64,000 nt of DNA from Bacillota bacterium (GTDB taxonomy: Bacteria > Bacillota > Clostridia > Acetivibrionales > DSM-1351). Under the pieces are notes generated by a model. The model had not been told where the DNA came from, ran no database searches, and saw nothing but the letters and a program-made list of their open reading frames with translations. The stretch spans positions 1 through 64,000 of the forward strand of contig JAEWCZ010000062.1 in NCBI GenBank assembly GCA_023390335.1. The letters are read 5' to 3'. This document shows positions 52,706-62,531 of the stretch, piece by piece; position 1 is the stretch's first letter; every line of letters starts with the position of its first letter. A program made the position numbers and the translations under genes.

Positions 52706-55636
52706 TTATTTCTTATCGATGGTTACATCATCAAACCAAACCGTTCCTGTAGTTAGTTCATTCACAGTGCCAAGACTGCATTTTACTGTTATATTGGTAT
52801 TGCTTCCTGAATTGAATTCCATATATACCCGCGTCCATTCGTTATTTGTATCTGTAATTGGACCGACTTCATGTTTTTCTGACCCGCATATTACAGTTAG
52901 ACATGCACTTCCTCCGCTTATATTGCTTGTTTTCACCCATACACCTACACGATAGTTAGTATTGGGTTGAACAGGTAAAAAACTGCTGAACATGCCATAA
53001 TTCGGTTCCTGATCGAATAAAATTCTTCCTGAACGAAGGCCATAATGTTTAACGCTGCTATCTAGTTGAACGGCATTTGGATCAAATTTTACGTTAAAAT
53101 TATTCCATTTGTTAACCCCGGTGGTACTGTTTTCCGGATAGAATTCAAAACCGAGATTATGATCCTCTTCAACTTTGATATTATCAAACCATGCAGTACC
53201 ATTTCCTTCCAGACGACATCTGATTTTAAGACTGGTGTTTTCTCCTGAATACCAGTATTTGTACACTTGAGTCCATTCCTGATTTCCTGTTAATGAATTC
53301 GAGTAGGCTACGACTTGGTCAGTATTTCCTTGAAGGTTTAAAACTGCGCCTGTGCCATAAGGAGTAGTAACATCCGAAGTTCTTATATAGCCGCTAATCA
53401 AATAGCGGGTATTAGGATTTACATTTATATCCATATCACAAGAATTATAAGTGTAATAGGTATCAGAAGTAATCCTTGCAGAGTAATCTCCACCATACTT
53501 TACATTTTGATCTGAAGCCAAAGTTCCTCCGGATATAGTTGGTGTCCAGTCAGAAGGCACACCATCAGCACTTAACGTCTCGAACCCCGGATTTGGAATT
53601 TGATAGGGTAATACTCCCATTCTTGAAACATAAATAATAAATTCCTGCACATTTTTATTTATAATTTCACCGGATGCATCCTTGTTATAAGCAGTTACGA
53701 TAACTTTATGGTTACCTTCCTGTGATGCTTGCGGCACCCAGTTTATGGTTTTGGTACTGCTGTCATAGTTTGCCCCCTCAGGTAAACCTGAAACATCCAA
53801 AAATACAGGATCATTTTCGTAATCTGCCGTCTGGAGATTAATTTTAAACTGCTTACCCGGATAAGCATTAAGGTCGCTAAAATCGTTTAAGATATCAGGA
53901 CATGTGTTTGCGGGTTTGGTAAAATTATATTTTATTGTAGGGTCACCCAAAAGAATATACTCTTGGCACTCACTGGAAACGCCTGTGGCACATCTTGAAA
54001 TATAATTTTTAAAAGCCATACCTATACACTCGGATTTGAGATCTTCATAATAAGTGCCATTAATTACGCCGTGACATACATCCGTAGATCCCGTCACATT
54101 ATATACATAGGAGTTACTTGAAGTACTGTAGGTATCTGTATTATTGAACAGAATCGTAGCACCTATATTTCTTGTGGTATAATCACATGCTGAACATGAA
54201 TCGAAATTTAAATAGTTTACTTTTACGGTTGTTCTATCAATATCATCTACCGTTACATCTTCCCCCTGGGAAACATCCTCCGTTCCGTATGGGTGACCCT
54301 GTAATACCCAGCTTTCCTGCCAAGAATGGATCACCGTATGCCCTAATCTATATCCACCCTGAAGGTACTCAAGAAATCTTTCTTTGTTTGTTGACGCTTT
54401 ATTAGTTACGCAATAAATATCTTTTTCTAAACCTTTCAATTCGGAGACTTTATCTAACCCTTCGTACGTAAAATCATCTTCTATAAAGCAAAAGCCTTTA
54501 GGATCAAAATCCATTTCCCCTCCTGATGAACGGAAATCGTGTATTTTTTGAAGGTATCCCTTGGTCTTAGAGATTTCCTGTAGGGTTTTTGAAGCTTCGT
54601 CAAGTCCTGAATTCGAGATTGCTCCTGCTGCTGATATCCTACCGCATATCATATCCGGGGCAAGTGCTGATTCGTCCGGGGTTGGATTTACGGATTGTTC
54701 ATTCAACCCATCGCCATCTGAATCTGACCAATCGCTCATATCTGCATAAAAGAGGTCTGTTGGTATGTTTTCATTTGAAGTAGGACTTGATTCCCAATAA
54801 ACATTTGGAATAGCCGGGGCGGAACCAATAAGTACAAAACCTTGATAACCTTGATCATAGTATCCCCTGATCACTTGCTTCAGGGCATCCGGACTTTCGC
54901 AAACATGGAAACTGTCGTCTCCCGCAAAGTTGCTGTCCGGTACATTGTTCACTTTAATCAGCGTCGGAGCCCAATTCTCATTTTCTAAATCAGACATGTA
55001 TGTATTTAATTCGCTTTGACAAGCACCATATATTTTACTGCTTACAATTACCAGGAATTTCTTTGGAGAATTGTCAATCTGAGGCTCCACTCCCCATGTT
55101 AAATCATCAGATATGTAAGCAGTGACTTTATTACAATCCGCATAACCGGTAGCTGTCGAATCAAAGGAGTAGTCATTGGATTGGTTGTAATTTGACCAGT
55201 ATTCATTATGAATTCTGGTTTGTAGCTCTATGCTTGTGGCAGGAGCTAGGCTGATACCTTCCGGGAAGCTTATTTCTAAATAATTATCAGCATCGGGAGT
55301 AGGTGAAGTCATATTAATAAAACTTCCTGTTATTCCCGAGATATTTGCATTATTAAATATGCAGGAGTCACAAACAAAATTCTGTGTATTACTGCTGTCC
55401 TTTGTATAATAATATCTCAGCTTTACATCCGACATGTTTAACGGGCTTGTGCCATCATTAAATATTTTAAAGTTAGGGGATATGGTATTTGTAGTTTGAG
55501 ATGTGTTTCCCAAGTACATCTGTACTCTTAATGTTCCTTCCGATGCATAGACCTTTGAATTTGTAACAAAGGTAAATAACTGTAATAAAAGCATAAATAC
55601 TAAGGTTACTGAAATTAACTTGCTTCGTTTTGTCAT
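52706..55636 (-). CDS. Secreted C25 gingipain-like protease with CBM3 and two CBM4/9-like modules
   Basis: 976 residues. Signal peptide about 31 residues ending VYAS. Residues about 34-186 are a family 3 cellulose-binding module (NFKIFNDGTSPLNMSDVKLR, YYYTKD, SNYNQSNDYSF, WGVEP). Residues about 190-572 are a clan CD peptidase of the C25 kind: GFVLIGSAPAIP, calcium-like DSDGDGLNEQ, catalytic His437 in TVIHSWQE, Cys481 or Cys484 in FDSCSACDYTTRN, and the family end LLGDPTIKY. A He_PIG/cadherin-like domain (about 580-670) follows, then two galactose-binding-fold modules (about 680-825, 828-976; both end in WFD.I/V). No dockerin. It should sit on cellulose and cleave proteins there. Confidence 0.88.
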   Translation of the reverse strand: MTKRSKLISVTLVFMLLLQLFTFVTNSKVYASEGTLRVQMYLGNTSQTTNTISPNFKIFNDGTSPLNMSDVKLRYYYTKDSSNTQNFVCDSCIFNNANISGITGSFINMTSPTPDADNYLEISFPEGISLAPATSIELQTRIHNEYWSNYNQSNDYSFDSTATGYADCNKVTAYISDDLTWGVEPQIDNSPKKFLVIVSSKIYGACQSELNTYMSDLENENWAPTLIKVNNVPDSNFAGDDSFHVCESPDALKQVIRGYYDQGYQGFVLIGSAPAIPNVYWESSPTSNENIPTDLFYADMSDWSDSDGDGLNEQSVNPTPDESALAPDMICGRISAAGAISNSGLDEASKTLQEISKTKGYLQKIHDFRSSGGEMDFDPKGFCFIEDDFTYEGLDKVSELKGLEKDIYCVTNKASTNKERFLEYLQGGYRLGHTVIHSWQESWVLQGHPYGTEDVSQGEDVTVDDIDRTTVKVNYLNFDSCSACDYTTRNIGATILFNNTDTYSTSSNSYVYNVTGSTDVCHGVINGTYYEDLKSECIGMAFKNYISRCATGVSSECQEYILLGDPTIKYNFTKPANTCPDILNDFSDLNAYPGKQFKINLQTADYENDPVFLDVSGLPEGANYDSSTKTINWVPQASQEGNHKVIVTAYNKDASGEIINKNVQEFIIYVSRMGVLPYQIPNPGFETLSADGVPSDWTPTISGGTLASDQNVKYGGDYSARITSDTYYTYNSCDMDINVNPNTRYLISGYIRTSDVTTPYGTGAVLNLQGNTDQVVAYSNSLTGNQEWTQVYKYWYSGENTSLKIRCRLEGNGTAWFDNIKVEEDHNLGFEFYPENSTTGVNKWNNFNVKFDPNAVQLDSSVKHYGLRSGRILFDQEPNYGMFSSFLPVQPNTNYRVGVWVKTSNISGGSACLTVICGSEKHEVGPITDTNNEWTRVYMEFNSGSNTNITVKCSLGTVNELTTGTVWFDDVTIDKK

Positions 55637-55762
55637 AAGAATCTCCTTTAGTTGAACTAAGTAGTTTTATATATTGAAAGCTGGCCAGCTGACAATTCAA
55701 CTCTATAACTGATGTCTAATAAAGTATTGATTAGAGCTATTTCAAATTATGAATTAACGTTT

Positions 55763-55778
55763 TTGTACAATATTGTAT
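55763..55778 (-). promoter_or_regulatory. Operator-like site matching the xylanase repeats
   Basis: On the coding strand ATACAATATTGTACAA, 14 of 16 positions equal to GTACAATATTTTACAA of the xylanase array, same orientation. The centre TACAATATTGTA is a perfect palindrome. 127 bp upstream of the protease ATG. Confidence 0.6.
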
Positions 55779-55876
55779 TATTTTACCATCCATTTTTTAT
55801 TAAATCAACCTGTTTCGACAGGTTACGTAATTGCTTTCCAAAACTACTTTCCATGACAGAATAAAATTGCGTGCAC

Positions 55877-55915
55877 AAAAAAAACAGCAGCTGCAAAAAA
55901 TACAACTACTGTTTT
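55877..55915 (-). terminator. Terminator of the alcohol dehydrogenase gene
   Basis: 10-bp stem with one mismatch (55881-55890 with 55906-55915) and a T-run on the minus strand; 26 bp after the stop. Confidence 0.75.
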
Positions 55916-55940
55916 ATAAATTGAATTATTTTATTCTTTA

Positions 55941-57140
55941 TTAGAGTGAATTAACATAAATGTTTTTTACTGATTCCTTGGTTGCCTTAACAGGTGCAAT
56001 ACCCAGCAGTCCATCAAGACTAGGAGTTTCAAATGCAAGGTTTACCAGTTTATCAACAACACTTTCGTCAAAGCCTTCATCCTTCAAATGTGACTTTACT
56101 CCTACACTCTCAATCCAGTTTCTCAAGCCTGCATAGGCTTTGTCAGCTTCATCAGCCGTACCTTTAAAGCCAGGAAGAATTGGTTCAAAAATCTCTGCCA
56201 GAACTTCTCCTGATGCCGGGTAAATCTCCTTTACAACAGCCGGAAGCAGCATTGCAAGACCGAGTCCATGCGCAAGGTCAGGTCTTACTGCACTTAAAGG
56301 ATGTTCCAGTGCATGTGTGTAATGTAGTAAGCCATTATCAAAAGATGTTCCCGCTATCAATGAAGCATATAAAAGATAGTATCTTGCAGTAAGATTCTCA
56401 GGTTCCTTTATGGCAATTGGCAGATATTTTGCAACCAGTCTGATTGTTTCCTTTGCCAGAAGAATAGCCAAAGGATTTGTAACTATTGTTGTTGAAGCCT
56501 CAACAACGTGATTTATAGCATCTATTGATACATATATAGTCTGTTCTGCCGGTAATTTTGTCATCAATGAAGGATCATCAATAGCAAACAAAGGATAAAT
56601 ACAATCATATGCTATTGCAGGCTTGTATTCTTTTGCAGGAATACTAACAACTGCAAATCTGTCAACTTCAGTACCTGTACCATGTGTAAGGTTTATAGCA
56701 ACTACCGGAACTGCCTTATCAGGAGCAAAGCTGAGTTCGTAAAGCTCTGTTGCGTTCTTTTCAGGATAAGCCAGAAGTATTGCAACGCTCTTAGCTGCAT
56801 CAATAGGACTTCCTCCCCCTATTGCAATAACAGCCTCAGCACCAAATGCTTTTGCTTCTGAAGTCGCTTCGTCAACCTGCTCAACTGTTGGGTTTGGAGT
56901 AACTTTACTGTACAATAAGTATTCAATTCCATTGTCCTCAAGTGCTTTCTTTGTTACGTCCCATGCACCGGTCTTAACATGTGAACTTTTTCCTGTCATA
57001 ACTATAACTTTTGTTATACCTCTTCCGGACAAGTTTGCTGCAACATCAGACATCTTGTTGATAGCACCTACACCAAAAAATGTTGTTGTTTTTGCCCTAA
57101 TTTCCACTACCTGATTAATATCAATCTTATTTTCCCACAT
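55941..57140 (-). CDS. Iron-containing alcohol dehydrogenase
   Basis: 399 residues. NAD-binding GGGSPIDAAKSVA, metal ligands in the region VSIDAINHVVEAS and LHYTHALEHPLSAVRPDLAHG. Belongs to the group III iron alcohol dehydrogenases, related to butanol and 1,3-propanediol dehydrogenases; probably reduces aldehydes with NAD(P)H in fermentation. A Rex-like operator lies upstream (57227-57244), consistent with control by the NADH/NAD ratio. Confidence 0.92.
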   Translation of the reverse strand: MWENKIDINQVVEIRAKTTTFFGVGAINKMSDVAANLSGRGITKVIVMTGKSSHVKTGAWDVTKKALEDNGIEYLLYSKVTPNPTVEQVDEATSEAKAFGAEAVIAIGGGSPIDAAKSVAILLAYPEKNATELYELSFAPDKAVPVVAINLTHGTGTEVDRFAVVSIPAKEYKPAIAYDCIYPLFAIDDPSLMTKLPAEQTIYVSIDAINHVVEASTTIVTNPLAILLAKETIRLVAKYLPIAIKEPENLTARYYLLYASLIAGTSFDNGLLHYTHALEHPLSAVRPDLAHGLGLAMLLPAVVKEIYPASGEVLAEIFEPILPGFKGTADEADKAYAGLRNWIESVGVKSHLKDEGFDESVVDKLVNLAFETPSLDGLLGIAPVKATKESVKNIYVNSL

Positions 57141-57226
57141 ATCATTACCCTCCCATTTATTTTAATTTTATTTTAATTTTACATCTTTATTTATTTTATA
57201 CCCTATACAATTAATATAAAACTTGA

Positions 57227-57244
57227 TTGTTAAAAAAACAACAA
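57227..57244 (-). promoter_or_regulatory. Rex-like operator upstream of the alcohol dehydrogenase
   Basis: TTGTTAAAAAAACAACAA matches 12 of 14 fixed positions of the clostridial Rex site TTGTTAANNNNTTAACAA. It overlaps an inverted repeat with perfect 8-bp arms (57224-57231 with 57240-57247). 87 bp before the ATG. Confidence 0.55.
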
Positions 57245-57343
57245 TCATTATCTATATTTTAACACAGTTTTTCCTTGTCTGCTCGTTTTATCTCAATTTA
57301 ATAGAGGATTACATAACTTTGTTAATATTTTAACCGTTTTTCT

Positions 57344-57931
57344 TTATGATTGCTTTGCTACTTCAAACCAACCCTGTGGATGTTTGCATACAGGACAAAT
57401 TCCCGGAGCCTCAGCACCCTCATGTATGTGACCACAGTTGGTACAGACCCACCTAACAGGTGCATTCTTACTGTATAATGTCTGATTTTCAAGTTCAGTT
57501 GCCATCTGTTTGAATTTTTTCTCATGTTCACCTTCGATTTTTGCTATCATTCTGAAAGCAGCTTCTGCCTGAGGAAATCCTTCCTCTTTTGCGACATCAG
57601 CAAATGAAGGGTATACCTTTGTATTTTCTTCATGTTCACCTTCTGCAGCAGCTTTTAGGTTCGCAAGTGTGTCTCCCAGTTCAAATGGATATCCTCCATC
57701 TACATTAACATTGCTAGCCCCGGGCCCCATTCCGTTTACCAATAAATCATAGAATACCTTTGCATGAGCTTCCTCATTTTTTATTATTTGTCTGAACTCC
57801 TGTTCAATAACAACGTGTCCCTCGTTTCTGGCATAATTCGCATAAAAAGTATACCTGTTTTTCGCCTGCGATTCACCAGCAAAAGCTCTTGCAAGGTTTT
57901 CAGAAGTTTTTGTACCTGATAACTTTCCCAT
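57344..57931 (-). CDS. rbr: Rubrerythrin
   Basis: 195 residues. N-terminal diiron four-helix domain (ENLARAFAGESQAKNRYTFY; EFRQIIKNEEAHAKVFYD; AEGEHEENTKVYPSF; IAKIEGEHEKKF), then a C-terminal rubredoxin domain (WVCTNCGHIH, APGICPVCKHPQGWFEV) with its four Cys. Peroxide reductase of anaerobes. Classical order, unlike the protein at 28858-29403. Single gene. No PerR-box match was found by eye upstream. Confidence 0.95.
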   Translation of the reverse strand: MGKLSGTKTSENLARAFAGESQAKNRYTFYANYARNEGHVVIEQEFRQIIKNEEAHAKVFYDLLVNGMGPGASNVNVDGGYPFELGDTLANLKAAAEGEHEENTKVYPSFADVAKEEGFPQAEAAFRMIAKIEGEHEKKFKQMATELENQTLYSKNAPVRWVCTNCGHIHEGAEAPGICPVCKHPQGWFEVAKQS

Positions 57932-58086
57932 GGATATCCTCCTAATATCAAATTTAATGTATATTGTTTCCTCTGAAAAGCAATTTATGCAGTTCTGCCA
58001 GAAAAGTATTTTCCACGAAGTATGATAGATACGGTATATATTTCACGATGAACAAAGAATTGAGACGTAAGCTAGCACAAAAATTA

Positions 58087-58129
58087 AAGGAGCATCGCCA
58101 GCTACCTTTTGGTAGTTGATATGCTCCTT
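58087..58129 (-). terminator. Terminator of the pot operon
   Basis: 9-bp outer stem (58087-58095 with 58121-58129) plus an inner stem around GCTACC/GGTAGT; 21 bp after the potD stop. Confidence 0.85.
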
Positions 58130-58150
58130 ATTTTATACGGTAACATTAAT

Positions 58151-59200
58151 TTATCTGGAAGTAATCTCAGTCCATATCTTGTCATAATCCTTGATTGAAG
58201 CATCCAAATCAATGAATACTTCGCAGTTCTTTATCTGTTCATCGGTTGGGTAAGCTGCAATGTCCTTTAATAACGCAGGGTCAAGCTGCTTCTTTGCTTC
58301 TGTCTGTGGAGTTGAGTAGCCGATATAGTTTGTATTTGCAAGTGCAATTTCAGTATCGCACATGAAGTTTATGAATTGCTCAGCTTCCTTCTGGTGCTTT
58401 GCGGTACTTGGTATAACCATAGAGTCAAACCACAAATTGCTTCCTTCCTTTGGTATTACGTACTCCAGGTCTTTATTCTGACTCTTCATGTACACAGCAT
58501 CCCCTGACCAGACTACAGCCAAGGCTCCCTCGCCCATTATCATCTTATCCTTGACTTCATCACCAACGTAGGCCTGTACAATATCCTTCTGCTTGATTAA
58601 TTCGTCCTTGGCCTTTTCGAGTTCATCCTTACTTTTTGTATTAAGGGAATAACCAAGTTTTTTCAAGGTTACTCCGATAGAATCCCTTTGGCTGTCCAGC
58701 ATAAATATCTGTTTGTCATATTTCTTGTCCCACAGTATATTCCAACTGTCCACAGGTTCCTTAACCATTGTTTTATTGTAAATAATACCTACGGTACCCC
58801 ACATATAAGGAACAGAATATTCATTATTAGGGTCAAAGGAAAGATTCTTAAACTTTTCTTCAATATACTTGTAATTTGGTATATTATTTAAATCTATTTT
58901 TTTTACCATACCTTCATTTATCATTTTCTTTATCATATAGTCCGAAGGAATTGCAACATCATAGTCGCTTCCACCGGCTTTAAGCTTTACATACATTTCT
59001 TCATTTGTAGGGAATGTATCGTACACAACATTTATGTTGAATTTATCCTCAAATTTCTGAATTACATCTTCCCCGATGTAATCTCCCCAGTTGTACACCT
59101 TTAGAGTTGTTTTACTGCTTGAAGCTCCCCCGCAGCCTGTTAAAGCTACACTGACAGAAACCACTGCTGCTGCTAAAATACCTGATACTATTCTTTTCAT
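58151..59200 (-). CDS. potD: Spermidine/putrescine ABC transporter substrate-binding lipoprotein
   Basis: Start set at 59200 (MKRIVSGILA), GGAGGG upstream, 1 bp after the potC stop. 349 residues. Lipobox LTGC. PotD fold: KVYNWGDYIGEDVIQKFEDK, YDVAIPSDYMIKKM, VPYMWGTVGIIYNK, GEGALAVVWSGDA. Captures polyamines outside the membrane and delivers them to PotBC. Last gene of the operon. Confidence 0.94.
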   Translation of the reverse strand: MKRIVSGILAAAVVSVSVALTGCGGASSSKTTLKVYNWGDYIGEDVIQKFEDKFNINVVYDTFPTNEEMYVKLKAGGSDYDVAIPSDYMIKKMINEGMVKKIDLNNIPNYKYIEEKFKNLSFDPNNEYSVPYMWGTVGIIYNKTMVKEPVDSWNILWDKKYDKQIFMLDSQRDSIGVTLKKLGYSLNTKSKDELEKAKDELIKQKDIVQAYVGDEVKDKMIMGEGALAVVWSGDAVYMKSQNKDLEYVIPKEGSNLWFDSMVIPSTAKHQKEAEQFINFMCDTEIALANTNYIGYSTPQTEAKKQLDPALLKDIAAYPTDEQIKNCEVFIDLDASIKDYDKIWTEITSR

Positions 59201-59201
59201 C

Positions 59202-60023
59202 TTAACCCTCCATACCATCAGTTTTAATTAATTTCCTTTTCTTATCCTCTCTGCCAGAACGTATATTTATTATAAATAGAAGTAGAAGTACGCCAGCAAA
59301 CATAAGAGTTGATAATGCATTGATTGTTGGTTTCACGCCTGTTCTTGCCATGGAATATATGGTTATGGACAGATTTGAAACTCCTGAACCGGTAGTAAAG
59401 TAGCTTATGACAAAGTCATCTATTGAAAGGGTTATTGCCATAAGAAATCCCGATACAATACCCGGCATTATTTCCGGTATTATTACTTTTCTAAGTGCAT
59501 ATGATGAGCTTGCACCTAAATCCAAAGCTGCCTCATACAAATTTGTATTCATTTGCTTTAGCTTTGGCAAAACAGATAAAATTACATAGGGTATATTAAA
59601 AGTCACATGAGCAAGAAGCATTGTAAAGAAACCCATCTGCATTCTAACAAAGGTACCTACGAATACAAACATCAGCATGAGGGAAACCCCGGTAACTATA
59701 TCAGGATTCAGTACAGGCAGATACGTCATATTCATTACTGCAGTCTTTTTTGCTTTCTTCATGCTATGTATTCCTATAGCCGCCAACGTACCTATTACAA
59801 CAGCAATTACCGAAGAAAGCAGAGCTATGATAATTGTATTGTAAAGGGCATCCTTTATCTGGGAATTTCTGAATAATTCCTCATACCACTTAAATGTAAA
59901 GCCGGTCCAGTTTCCCCGGGACTTGGACTTGTTAAAGGAGAAGGCAATCAGAACTACTATGGGTAGATACATAAAAAGCAGTATCAGTCCCAGATATGTC
60001 TTCATTATAACCTTTTTTACCAT
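59202..60023 (-). CDS. potC: Spermidine/putrescine ABC transporter permease
   Basis: 273 residues, six membrane helices. The inner-membrane permease EAA loop is EAALDLGASSSYALRKVIIP. Overlaps the potB end by 7 bp. Forms the channel with PotB. Confidence 0.94.
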   Translation of the reverse strand: MVKKVIMKTYLGLILLFMYLPIVVLIAFSFNKSKSRGNWTGFTFKWYEELFRNSQIKDALYNTIIIALLSSVIAVVIGTLAAIGIHSMKKAKKTAVMNMTYLPVLNPDIVTGVSLMLMFVFVGTFVRMQMGFFTMLLAHVTFNIPYVILSVLPKLKQMNTNLYEAALDLGASSSYALRKVIIPEIMPGIVSGFLMAITLSIDDFVISYFTTGSGVSNLSITIYSMARTGVKPTINALSTLMFAGVLLLLFIINIRSGREDKKRKLIKTDGMEG

Positions 60024-60844
60024 AATGCTGCCCCTCCTCCCTTGTCCTCATCAAATCTGGACATAATTGCAATACTTATTAATATAAATATCATCATTAT
60101 AATTGATATAGCCGCACCAAAGTTCCAGTCGTACACCGTCAAGAACTGTCTCTCAATGAGATTTCCTATAAGGGTATATTGTGCGCCTCCCAGCAGCTTT
60201 GATATTACAAAGGTAGTAACTGCCGGCATAAATACCATGGTCAGTCCCGACATAACTCCAGGCAGGCTCAGAGGCAAAATTACTTTCCTGAATACTGTAA
60301 CCCAGTTTCCGCCCAAATCCTGTGCAGCCTCTACCAACCTATTATCTATTTTCATAAGTACAGTATATATTGGAAGTATCATGAAGGGAAGGAAATTGTA
60401 AACCATTCCCAGAACAACTGCCCCATTTGTGTACAGTATATTAATCGTCGGGAGATGAAAAAATGATAGTATGGAATTTATTATGCCGTGCTTTTCCAGC
60501 AGTGTCAGCCATGCATATGTACGAAGCAGAAAGTTCATCCACATGGGTATAATAAAAAGCATTGACATGGTAGTTTTCTTACTGTATTCCTTACTGGCAA
60601 GTATAAGTGCAACCGGATAACCTACAATAAGGCAAACAAAGGTACTTAAAAGCGCCAGCCAGAGCGACTTGAATAAAACGCTAAAAAATATTGGGTCACA
60701 AAATCTATAAAAATTTTGCAGTGAAAACCTGAAACCCTGATCATCCTTTACAGTAAATCCATAGAAAAGGATCAGCAATGAAGGTATAATTATAAAAATA
60801 GCCATCCATACAAGGTATGGATAAGATAACCACTTCTTTTTCAT
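60017..60844 (-). CDS. potB: Spermidine/putrescine ABC transporter permease
   Basis: 275 residues, six membrane helices. EAA loop EAAQDLGGNWVTVFRKVILP. Two bp after potA; overlaps potC by 7 bp. Confidence 0.94.
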   Translation of the reverse strand: MKKKWLSYPYLVWMAIFIIIPSLLILFYGFTVKDDQGFRFSLQNFYRFCDPIFFSVLFKSLWLALLSTFVCLIVGYPVALILASKEYSKKTTMSMLFIIPMWMNFLLRTYAWLTLLEKHGIINSILSFFHLPTINILYTNGAVVLGMVYNFLPFMILPIYTVLMKIDNRLVEAAQDLGGNWVTVFRKVILPLSLPGVMSGLTMVFMPAVTTFVISKLLGGAQYTLIGNLIERQFLTVYDWNFGAAISIIMMIFILISIAIMSRFDEDKGGGAALW

Positions 60845-60846
60845 TA

Positions 60847-61893
60847 TCAGCCCATCCTTTTCATAATATGAATATCATTGGGGTTCATTACCATACCCAC
60901 TCTTGACCCCGTTTCAGCCATCTGGGTACTGTGGATTGTCCAGACATAATCCTGTCCTTCCACCAGCATTTCATAATGAACTCCTTTAAAGGTAACTGAC
61001 TTTACCATACCCGATATCATTCCTTTAGCTTCACTGACAAGCTTGATATCTTCCGGTCGTACTACGGCATCTATTTCTTCATTCGCTGAAAAGCCCTTGT
61101 CAAGACACTCAAAGACCCTGTTTGCAAATTCAACTGTAAAATCCTTAATCATTTTACCCTTTACAATATTGCTCTCACCTATAAAATCAGCTACAAATGC
61201 ATTCTTTGGCTCGTTGTATATCATTTGTGGAGTACCAATCTGCTGAATATTGCCCGAGTTCATTACTACAATTGTGTCGGACATTGTAAGGGCTTCTTCC
61301 TGGTCATGAGTAACGTATACAAAGGTTATCCCTGTTTGTTTATGTATGTTTTTAAGTTCTATCTGCATCTCTTTACGAAGTTTTAAATCCAATGCTCCAA
61401 GAGGCTCATCAAGCAATAAAACTTCGGGCTGGTTTACTAATGCTCTGGCAATAGCAACTCTCTGTTGCTGTCCCCCTGACAATGATTCCACTGACCTCTT
61501 CTGAAAACCTTTTAAATTAACAAGCTCCAGCATCTCGTCAACTTTCTTGTTTATTGTGGACTTGTCCATTTTTTTGATTTTCAAGCCAAATGCTATATTC
61601 TCATATACATTCATATGTGGAAAAAGTGCATATTTCTGAAATACGGTGTTGACCTTTCTTTGGTATGGCGGAAGGTCATTAATCCTTTTGCCTTCAAAAA
61701 AAACATCTCCGCTGTCAGGTTTTTCAAATCCGCCTATTATTCTAAGTGTAGTTGTCTTTCCGCAACCACTTGGCCCTAGAAATGTTATGAACTCATTTTT
61801 TAATATGTATAAATTGATATTGTTAAGTACCTGACTATCATCAAAACTTTTTTTAACATCCTGTAGTAATATAATTGGTTGATTTTCGCTCAT
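60847..61893 (-). CDS. potA: Spermidine/putrescine ABC transporter ATPase
   Basis: 348 residues. Walker A GPSGCGKTTTLRII, Q loop VFQKYALFPHM, signature LSGGQQQRVAIARA, Walker B LLLDEPLGALD, and a C-terminal TOBE domain (about 270-348). Powers PotBC. 38 bp after the regulator gene. Confidence 0.95.
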   Translation of the reverse strand: MSENQPIILLQDVKKSFDDSQVLNNINLYILKNEFITFLGPSGCGKTTTLRIIGGFEKPDSGDVFFEGKRINDLPPYQRKVNTVFQKYALFPHMNVYENIAFGLKIKKMDKSTINKKVDEMLELVNLKGFQKRSVESLSGGQQQRVAIARALVNQPEVLLLDEPLGALDLKLRKEMQIELKNIHKQTGITFVYVTHDQEEALTMSDTIVVMNSGNIQQIGTPQMIYNEPKNAFVADFIGESNIVKGKMIKDFTVEFANRVFECLDKGFSANEEIDAVVRPEDIKLVSEAKGMISGMVKSVTFKGVHYEMLVEGQDYVWTIHSTQMAETGSRVGMVMNPNDIHIMKRMG

Positions 61894-61931
61894 TCTTTTC
61901 CTCCAACAATTGTTACTGACTAACTATCATT

Positions 61932-62471
61932 TTAAAAATTAGGCGGTGATGATACCCATATAATAACTGATTGACTCTTAGCTGAATTAACTATTTTATG
62001 GGTTGTGACAGGTTTGAAGTAGAAACATTCGCCTTTTTTTACTTTGTACTTCTGTGTACCCAGATAAACAGTTATTCCTCCGCTGACAACATACCCAAAT
62101 TCCTCACCGTCGTGGGGGTTGTCTAGCTCGGAACTACCTCCCGGTTCCAACTTTATAAGAATAGGCTCCATAGCATTTTTCTGTGCATTTGAAACTAGCC
62201 AATGTATTTCGTAACCCGAATCCTTGTCCTCTTTCGTAAAAACGTCATCTCTTCTAAAAACAACCTTTTCGTTGACAGATTCATTGAAGAAGTCCTTTAT
62301 ATTGGTTCCCAGTGATTCCAAAATATCCATCAGGGTTGCAATGGACGGAGAGGTTAAATCCCTCTCTAGCTGCGATATAAAGCCTTTTGATAATTCGCAC
62401 CTTCCGGCAAGTTCTTCTTGCGTAAGACCATTTTTAATTCTAAGCTGTTTTATTTTTTCACCGATTTTCAT
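61932..62471 (-). CDS. XRE-cupin transcriptional regulator of the pot operon
   Basis: 179 residues. N-terminal helix-turn-helix of the Cro/XRE type (LRIKNGLTQEELAGRCELSK, GFISQLERD), and a C-terminal cupin domain (EPGGSSELDNPHDGEEFGYV, YFKPVTTHKIVNS). Same architecture as PuuR-like regulators next to polyamine genes, so it probably responds to polyamines and controls potABCD and itself. A 21-bp palindrome lies between its promoter and its ATG. Confidence 0.92.
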   Translation of the reverse strand: MKIGEKIKQLRIKNGLTQEELAGRCELSKGFISQLERDLTSPSIATLMDILESLGTNIKDFFNESVNEKVVFRRDDVFTKEDKDSGYEIHWLVSNAQKNAMEPILIKLEPGGSSELDNPHDGEEFGYVVSGGITVYLGTQKYKVKKGECFYFKPVTTHKIVNSAKSQSVIIWVSSPPNF

Positions 62472-62491
62472 TGACGTTCCTCATTTAGCAT

Positions 62492-62512
62492 AAGTAAACT
62501 TTTTGTTTACTT
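62492..62512 (-). promoter_or_regulatory. Palindromic operator candidate of the pot operon
   Basis: AAGTAAAC-5nt-GTTTACTT, perfect 8-bp arms, 20 bp downstream of the -10 box and 20 bp before the regulator ATG. Well placed for autorepression by the XRE-cupin protein. Confidence 0.65.
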
Positions 62513-62531
62513 CAATTAAACAACAAATAAA

